Positions 57,010 through 64,000 of a stretch of DNA of 64,000 bases are shown here, one piece after another. Below the pieces are notes generated by a model that ran no database searches, was not told the DNA's origin, and saw only the letters and a list, made by a program, of their open reading frames with translations. The DNA is taken from positions 52,987,749 to 53,051,748 of the forward strand of contig NC_053494.1 of NCBI RefSeq assembly GCF_905171775.1. Reading direction: 5' to 3'. Position 1 is the first letter of the stretch. Each line of letters starts with the position of its first letter. The position numbers were made by a program, and so were the translations under genes. Source of the DNA: Rana temporaria. Taxonomy: Eukaryota; Chordata; Amphibia; Anura; Ranidae.

Positions 57010-58129
57010 ACTCTGACTACTTCCCATCCGGGCCAATTCTGGCACTTCGCTCCTACATATTTTTTTTGCTGGAAAATTACATAGAACCCCCCTAGAGAAT
57101 ACAGTGTCGGTCATTGCAACTTTTTATCTCGCACGGTATTTGCGCAGCAATTTTTCAAATGCTTTAAAAAAAACAAAAAAAACACACATTAAAGATAGCC
57201 CAATTGTTTTCCATAATGTGAAAGATGTTACGCCAAGTAAATAGATACCTAACATACATGTCACCCTTCAAAACTGCACACGCTCTTGGAGTGGTGCCAA
57301 ACTTTGGTACTTAAAAATCCTCATGGGTGACCCTTTAAAAAATGTTACTGGTTACATGTTACAGAGAAGGTCTAGGGCTAGAATTATTGCTCTTGCTCCA
57401 GCGTTCGCGTCGATACCCCACATGTGAGGTCTGAACACCATTTTCATATGTGGGTGGGACTTACGTATGCATTCGCTTCTGCATGCAAGCTATCGGGGAC
57501 AGGGGCACTTTAAAAAAAAAAAAAAAAACATTTAATTCTATTTTCAACTTGTTACTTTAATACTTAAAAAAAAAAAAAAAAAAAATGGATTACTTTTATT
57601 GTTATTACAAGGAATGTAAACATCCCTTGTAATATGAATAAGCATGACAGGTCCTCTTTACAGTGAGATGTGGGGTCAATAAGACCCCACATCTCACCCC
57701 TAGGCTGGAAAGCCTGAAATAAAAATTAAATAAAAAAACGTTCACGGCTTCCCAGCAGAGGCGGCGCAGTTATTTGAAAGCAGAGGCGGGGCGTGACGTC
57801 ATAACATTGCGCCCGGCTTCTGAACGATCATAGACTCCGGCAACCATCTGGTCCACCGGAAATCTCTATGGTAGCAACCCGCTGCCGGTGGATCTGTTCT
57901 CAGACTCAAAGATCACAGCTGTAAATCGGTAGAAGCACTGGAGGGCGGCGGGAGGGGGGGACATCCCCTCTCGCCGCATTTAAGAACGATCAAGCGGCGG
58001 AACAGATGCTTTGATCGTTCTTACAGTGCACAGAATCGCCTGCTCTAAAAGACGATATCTGAATATAGCTGCAGGCATCATTCAGATATCCCCGCTCAAA
58101 GTCATGGACCTTGGGCGGGAAAAGGTTAA
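57010..58129 (+). mobile_element. B-family TTAA element
   Basis: Worn left end CTGACTACTTCCCATCCGGG, then CACATGTGAGGTCTGAAC, ATTACAAGGAATGTAAACAT, and right end GGGAAAAGGTTAA. Confidence 0.82.
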
Positions 58130-58598
58130 TACTGCAGTTGCTAACTGGCAGAATGGGGGTAATAGGGACAACAAATGTTTAGAATGGTTTTCTTCTGAAC
58201 CAAGGAGGCAACATATTTTCAGCAATTGAATGACTGTAAATTTGGTTTTATGCCATAAGTATTGAAAATGTGCAGGAAGGATTAGGAAGTAGCTCACATA
58301 ATAACAGGATACATTTGCATACAAAGAGGTAAAGAAATGAATTCGCAAGCAGTCAAACCAGTATTTGTATGTACTGCCAAGTGTCATAAGAATCTAGCCA
58401 TGTACCTTGCTTTCCCTCACTCTTTGTATGTCAGTTAAATTTTAAAGATTAATAACTATTACAAATCTGTGAAAGACATTAATCAAACTAGTGCAGGTAG
58501 AAAACTGTGCTGCTTCCTTCCGCAGAGTGCATATATTTTTTATCAAAGTGTAAAACGCAGTTACACAGTTTGTGAGGTTGTCTGCAAAACTGGGTAAT
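58130..58598. other. Unassigned spacer
   Basis: No gene or paired repeat seen. Confidence 0.3.
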
Positions 58599-58975
58599 TT
58601 AACCACTTCAATACCAGGCACTTTCCCTCCACCTGCCCAGGACAATTTTATAGCTTTCAGTGCTGTCACATTTTGAATGACAATTGCGCAGTCATGCAAC
58701 ACTGTATCCACAAACTAATTTTTTTTATTTTGCTCCCACAAATAGAGCTTTCTTTTGGTGGTATTTGATCAGCACTGGGGTTTAGATTTTTTGCTAAACA
58801 AAAAAGGCCAACATTTTTTTGTTTGTTATAAAAAAAAATTATCTCTTATTATATCTTATTACATCAAGGTCTCCCTTAACATTAACATTGTGCCCAGATT
58901 TCATTTTAGTGATCCTAATGCATTTTTTTTCCTCGGATCACTAATGTACTATACCCTAAAAAAGGTTTTATCTCC
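58599..58975 (+). mobile_element. A-related TTAA element, truncated
   Basis: TTAACCACTTCAATACCAGG, then ACAATTGCGCAGTCATGC and AATAGAGCTTTCTTTTGGTGG. The right half is missing or too worn to follow. Confidence 0.7.
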
Positions 58976-59793
58976 TTAAAGCAGAGCCTTTTTTGTTTAT
59001 TAAAAGTCAGCAGCTACAAAAAGTTTAGCTGCCGACCTGTAAGGCCGGATTCACACTTGTGCGGTGCGAATTTCAGCTCTTATCTCTGCAGAGAGATAAG
59101 AGAACTGTTCAGCAGATCAGCTCCGTTTTAGATGCGAATTTGGAGAGATGGGAGGGGGAGGGGGGAAGTGTATTAAGCTGAATGAGGGAAATCCTGAAGA
59201 GAAATGAACACATCTGCGAATCAGATTGCGTACCCAGGCATAGAAGATAATGGGCCTGAATTCGCACCTGAGCCGCACCGCAATGCCTAGAAAACGCACA
59301 CGTTTTTTCGGCAATGCGCAGTGCGAATGCATCGCACATATGTTAACCAGCCTCATTAAAAACAATGTATTTTATAATGTTATGCGAATTGGATGCAGTT
59401 TAAGCTGCAACCAATTCGCATAGGTGTGAACCCGGCCTAATAAACACTCACCTGTCCCACGGTCTAGTGATGTGGTCGCACGGAGCCTCACTCCTCTCCC
59501 TCTCCTCCTCCTCGGCGCCTCCATTGACACTGTGGGCACCCAGCCATGACAGCTTGTGGCTTCACTCTCTCCCAGTGGACATGCAATCTTCTGGGACCGG
59601 TCACATGTTCCAGAAGATTGCAGAGAGGGAGGGGCCGCCTAGGGGGAGAGGAGTCACCGCCTAGGTGGAAGTGGAACAGGAAGTTCCACTCAAAACCAAG
59701 TACCCACGCCCCCCCAAAAAATTCCATGCCAAATGTGGCATGTAAGAAGTGCTTAAAGCAGAAGTTCCACTTTTGGGTGGAACTCCGCTTTAA
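58976..59793. mobile_element. L-family TTAA element with nested M MITE
   Basis: TTAAAGCAGAGCC at the left and GGGTGGAACTCCGCTTTAA at the right. The segment TTAAAAGTCAGCAGCTAC is shared with 51365-51782. Interrupted at 59043-59437. Confidence 0.82.
59043..59437. mobile_element. M-family MITE with TAA duplication
   Basis: GGCCGGATTCACACTTGTGC to ATAGGTGTGAACCCGGCC, TAA on both sides. GAATTCGCAC/ATGCGAAT words repeat inside. Confidence 0.9.
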
Positions 59794-60050
59794 TAGATTT
59801 AGCAATTTTCTTCTCTTTTTATACCCTTCTGTCAGCTACACCTCCTGTTTCCTTGAATCTTTTACATTATTTTTTTTCCCCTTTACTATCCAACTTACTG
59901 CTTTAGTGAACCATATTTTTTTTTTTCAACTCCATTTATTCTTACTAACTTGACTGATATATAATCTAGTTGCCTCCAGCATGGTAGACCAACATTGCCC
60001 ACTGATAACTTACACTTGACATTTTACTCCTACCTTTTAATTCATTTTTT

Positions 60051-60785
60051 TTAACCACTTCCCTACCGTAGGATGTCATACGATGTCCTGTACTTTGGGG
60101 GGGGGGGGGGGGTATCTGAGTGATGCCTAATTCAGATATCCTTTTTAGGCGGCGATTATGTGCACCATAAGAACAATCATAGCAGCAGTTCTGCTGCTTG
60201 ATCGTTCTTATAGGCTGCGGGAAGGGACACCCCCCCCTCCTGCCACCATCCGGTGCTTCTCCGGGCTCTCCTGTGCCATCGGATGCACGGAGAACGAATC
60301 GGCCACCACTGGATGAGGGGGCTAGAGATTTCCGGTGACCAGATCGTCACCGGTCATCTCTATGACTGTCAGAGGCCCGGGCGTGACGTCACGCCCGGGT
60401 ACCCGGAAGTAAACCAAGCCGCAATCGCAGCGGAAAGCATGAGATCGGTGAATTTCTTTTCACGATCTCATGCTTTCCAGCCTGGAGGAGAAATGTGGTC
60501 TCTCCATAAAGAGGACCTGCCACATACTATTCCTATTACAAGGGATGTTTACATTCCTTGTAATAGGAATAAAAGTGATCAATTTTTTTTTTAAAGCTGA
60601 CAAGTTAGGTATCTATTTACTCTGCGTAACGTCATCTTTCACATAGTATTGTTATTTTTTAATTCATGAAACCGCTTTTTTCCCCCCCAAAAAGGGCATT
60701 TGAAAAATTATTGCGCAAATACCGTGCAAGATAAAATGTTGCAATGACCACCACTTTATTCCCTAGGGTGTCTGCTAAAAAAAAA
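60051..60785 (-). mobile_element. B-family TTAA element, far end lost
   Basis: TTAACCACTTCCCTACCG at the left, a 16-G run (60097-60112), mirrored CGTGACGTCACG, and the B landmark CCCTAGGGTGTCTGC. It then dissolves into TA-rich sequence (60788-60830). Confidence 0.82.
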
Positions 60786-60839
60786 AAAATATATATATAT
60801 TTATTTATATATATATATATTTTTTTTTTCTTGTTTAAA

Positions 60840-62150
60840 TATCAAATCAAAGACATTGGTGATCACTAGAACCCAATTTTTCTCCCACCTCAACAACAGG
60901 CATTAGTCAATACTAGGTCTAGAATATGGGTCGGGTTTTTTATTGTTTTAGAACCACATTCAGTGCTTCCATTACATCCCTGCTCTAGCTTGTAATAGCA
61001 GTTTGAGAATTAAAGGCATTTTGTTAAGGTAACGGAGCCCGTCAGTAAACATGGTTCTCAGTACAACCCCCACCCCCCTCATTTACCCACATATCGACCT
61101 AATCCTGCTACTTATTTACCAACACCAGCCATGTTGCGGTCTAAACACCTCCCCCAATAATCTGTTTTAACCAAGCAGATGACTGTTAGGATTATGTTTT
61201 CTCAGGGTACATTCCTGACTACGATATTCATGATTAAGCCCAGGTTCACATTGAGGGCAGGTATGAAATTGTGCAAGTTCAGCTCAAACCGGCAATTCAG
61301 TCCGACTTCAGGGGCGATTTGACAGACATCTGTGCAGGTTCATGCCCTTGAGGATTTTTTCCATGTCCTTGGAGTGCCTTAGGTCCTGGGCCCAGGCCAT
61401 ACATAAGATCTGTACTTCTGCCCAAGCTGAGATTAAATACTACATTCTCCTCGTCAGAGGTGTAGCTTGAATCTTGGGAACCCCCATACCATTTGCCACT
61501 TGCACCACCTGCTGAGATTCTCCTGGCTAAAGAGTTATTGCAAATCTAGTTACATATTGAGAGGGCAATTCAAAAGATTTTGGAGAAACCTGTCCACATT
61601 TTGACATCTCTCCAAGTCTTTTGAATACCCTGGAGCTGAGGTAGTTTACAGTGCTTTGGTTATGAACACGGTGACTGATCAGTATCAATCATTCCTTGCG
61701 TTCATTCGGAAAAGGAAAGGCTAGAAAATTACATTTATTGGGCCCCTTCCCCGTGGCAGGGCTGCAGGGGAAGGTGGAGGGGTGCATTGGAGCACACAGG
61801 GCAGGAGACATACAATTTACTGGACCGGAGGGGCAGCATATAAAGGTATCAATTCCATCGCCTCCATTTTCTAAATGCCAGCGGGATGGAGAGGAGGGGC
61901 AAGCAGGCTTTTAGTGGCTGCCGGAGGAAAATGGAGGGGGATTTGTTCCCCCTGTCCAAATTTAAAACCAAATGTGGCAGAGTCCACACGGGCCCCCTGG
62001 AGCATGGGCAGAATTGCTACTGCAACCCCTGCAGCTATGACTGTGCTCCCTGTGACAAGCCCTACTCCTGTTATATGCCAAAGCCTTGAATGTCCTCTGA
62101 AGTTCTAACATTTGACAGCTGAATGTTAAAAGGTGAATCTTCGCTTTGGG
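60840..62150. other. Unassigned stretch
   Basis: 1.3 kb without repeat pairing. The frames at 61696-61914 and 61875-62108 are short and unrecognised. A zinc-finger reading of the Cys-rich 61886-62089 frame is not convincing. Confidence 0.3.
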
Positions 62151-62169
62151 ATGGGGGCTTTGATTAAAG

Positions 62170-63120
62170 GAGCCACAGGTGTGTAGGAGGCTTTAAACTA
62201 TGCGGAACAGCCAAACGCTGCTACTAGAGTGAAGTTGTGGAAGACGGTTTCATGTCACAAGTCATACATCATGGCAAGACTGGGCACAGCAACAAGACAA
62301 AGTAATTTCACTGCATCAGCATGATCTCTCCCAGGCAAAGATTTCAATGCAGACTGGGGTTTCAAGATGTGCTGTTCAAGCTCTTTTGAATTAGCACAAA
62401 GTAGTAGGCAATATTGAGGACTGTAGACGCAGCGGTCGGCCAAGGAAACAATGCAGCAGATGAAAAACACATGCTTACTTTACATAGGAAGATGTCCAGC
62501 AAGCGCTATTAGCACAGAACTGGCAGAAACCAGTGAGACCCAGGGACACCTATTTTTGCCCAAAGAAGTCTGGTCAGAAGTGATCTTCATGGAACATTTG
62601 CGGTCAAAAAGCCATACCTCCGATATGGAAACGAGGCTAAGCGACAACTATGCAAGAAAACATAGAAACTGGGGTACAGAAAAATTACAGCCTGGAACCA
62701 GGAGACAGAAATTTTAATATTTGGTAGTAGCAGAGGGCAGTTTGTTTGCCAAAGGTCTGGAGAGTGGTACAATAATGTGTCCGCACTCAGTGAAGCAGGG
62801 TGACGGTTCCTCGCAAGTTTGGGGCTGCATTTCTGTAAATTGATTTGGAGATAGTCAGGATCAATGATGTCCTCAATGCTGAGAAACACAGGCAGATACT
62901 TCTGCATTGTGCCATAAAACCAGAGAGCCGTGTAACTGGTGCCAAATGTATTCTGCTGCAGGACAATGACCCCAAACATACAGCCAATGTCATTAAGAAT
63001 TATCTTCAGTGTAAAGAAGAACAAGGAGTCCTGGAAGCGACGATTTGCCCCTCACAGAGCCCTGATCTAAAGCTTCATCAAGTCTGTCTGAAATTACATG
63101 GAGACAGAAGGATTTGAGAC
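62170..63120 (+). pseudogene. Tc1/mariner transposase pseudogene
   Basis: Pieces in several frames follow Tc1 transposase order: ARKHRNWGTEKLQ (near 62650), SVKQGDGSSQVWGCIS (near 62790), RINDVLNAEKHRQIL (near 62860) and LLQDNDPKHTANVIKNYLQ (near 62955). The last is the region of the second catalytic aspartate, followed by SQSPDLK (near 63055). Frameshifts and stops separate them, and the second DE half is cut short, so no active enzyme remains. I did not find clear terminal repeats. Confidence 0.85.
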
Positions 63121-63139
63121 AGACACTCGAAGGATCACT

Positions 63140-64000
63140 GGAGTTAGCTTTTTCAGAATCAGAGGTCAGCAATGGCACCCTACATTTTTATAACAAGTTT
63201 ACATTAAAACCAGAGAAGTACCAGAGTAAGCTTCTATAATCTGAAAGAATCTTTAAGTTTGTGTCCAGCTGGGCAAAAATGTAATAATTACATCCCCCAG
63301 AGCAGCCGTTAAATTAAGGCTCTGCCTCTCATCCCGGATGCATTTCATTACAAGGTACAACTTTCTGCAGCATTTAGGATCTGTCCACCTCTGGAGAAAG
63401 TCAGAGGCAAAGAGGACCTGTGATGTCATTTGTCCCAACTGAAGAAATCTAGAAAAAAAGGGTACGTTTAGAGTTTATTTTCCCCCATGTTAAGGGGGTG
63501 CTTTGCTGGAAGGGGGAAACTGGAGTTGAGCTTTAAAATGGAACTTTAGGTAGAAATAAAAATGTACAAGCATGAAGGATTGTTTTGTATATTGCAAAAA
63601 GGACATGGTATGCACTTTCTTCCTCCTCACAAATTTTACACTGTACACTAAACTCAAAGTACACTCCTGACATCACCTGGGTGCCAGAATGAATTGACTC
63701 TCGTGCACATGTATTGGAGTTACATCATCACAGCTTAAGTCAAATTAGAATAGCCAAAGATCCTAAATATTAAAGAAGCCCGCGGCGCATGAGCTCAAGG
63801 ATATCACGTTGCTGGAGTGGAGACGAGTAGTTTCGCTTAAAGCATCTAGATTGCTAGATTTGCAAATCGCAGTTTCCTGCTCTTAATATGGGGATCTAAT
63901 AACCCCCTCAAGATGCTTCCAGAGCAATGTGTTGTCCGTCCTAACCAATGGAGAGGCATGCATGAAAAGTGAGCATTACAAAGCCCCATATTTATACACC
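63140..64000. other. Unassigned end of window
   Basis: No gene, and no repeat with a partner in the window. Confidence 0.3.

Noticed and set aside
61886..62089. Cys-rich frame as a possible small secreted protein
   Set aside because: It has no signal peptide and no known Cys pattern, and sits in unassigned sequence. Probably chance.

Overview
The window looks like intergenic or intronic DNA from a large, repeat-rich amphibian genome, most likely a neobatrachian frog of the ranid type. The evidence is a dense nest of foldback DNA transposons (MITEs) whose ends and cores recur many times here, together with Tc1, hAT, LINE and Ty3/gypsy remnants. I recognise these families from general knowledge of frog repeats and could not run a search. 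I see no convincing host exon, tRNA or rRNA gene. Most open frames lie inside repeats.

The outstanding object is at 39175-42405, on the minus strand. It is a complete, apparently very young LTR retrotransposon of 3231 bp. It has two 548-bp LTRs that read as identical, a 5-bp ATATC target-site duplication, a primer-binding-site candidate and a polypurine tract. It carries one intact 591-codon reading frame and no pol. The first two thirds of that frame are a Ty3/gypsy Gag of the Gmr1-like/SCAN-related type, with a CCHC zinc knuckle. The last ~130 residues are a recognisable copy of HEXIM1, the 7SK-RNA-dependent inhibitor of P-TEFb (CDK9/cyclin T). They include a basic RNA-binding motif, a PYNT-like motif and the coiled-coil cyclin-T-binding region, but the acidic autoinhibitory segment is missing. 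This is a Gag-host-gene fusion that replaces pol, organised like an acute transforming retrovirus but in a retrotransposon, and it would have to be mobilised in trans.

Layout. 1-2.2 kb: unassigned sequence, a 26-bp minisatellite and a nested foldback. 3-9.8 kb: MITEs plus a hAT element with a perfect 8-bp duplication. 10.2-15.7 kb: several MITEs and a TTAA element split by a 1.05-kb insertion flanked by 14-bp repeats. 16.7-21.7 kb: minisatellites and long hairpins. 23.3-26.9 kb: chains of MITEs sharing their flanking TTAA. 28-38 kb: nested MITEs with clear target duplications. 38-39 kb: a foldback interrupted by another MITE. 39-42.4 kb: the Gag-HEXIM element. 42.5-48.8 kb: TTAA elements, L1/Tx1 LINE remnants and a Tc1-like element with a nested insertion. 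49-54.9 kb: further MITEs. 55-60.8 kb: a hAT element, a LINE tail and large TTAA elements. 60.8-64 kb: mostly unassigned, with a decayed Tc1 transposase.

Family labels used below are mine. A and B are large elements with TTAA duplications and ends CCACTT...AAGTGG. G, K, L and P are smaller TTAA foldbacks. C, D, E and M have 3-bp TTA/TAA duplications, as in PIF/Harbinger. F has GGGCCAGATTC ends and variable 3-bp duplications. H has ends near ACCGTATTTATCGG and carries a long internal hairpin.
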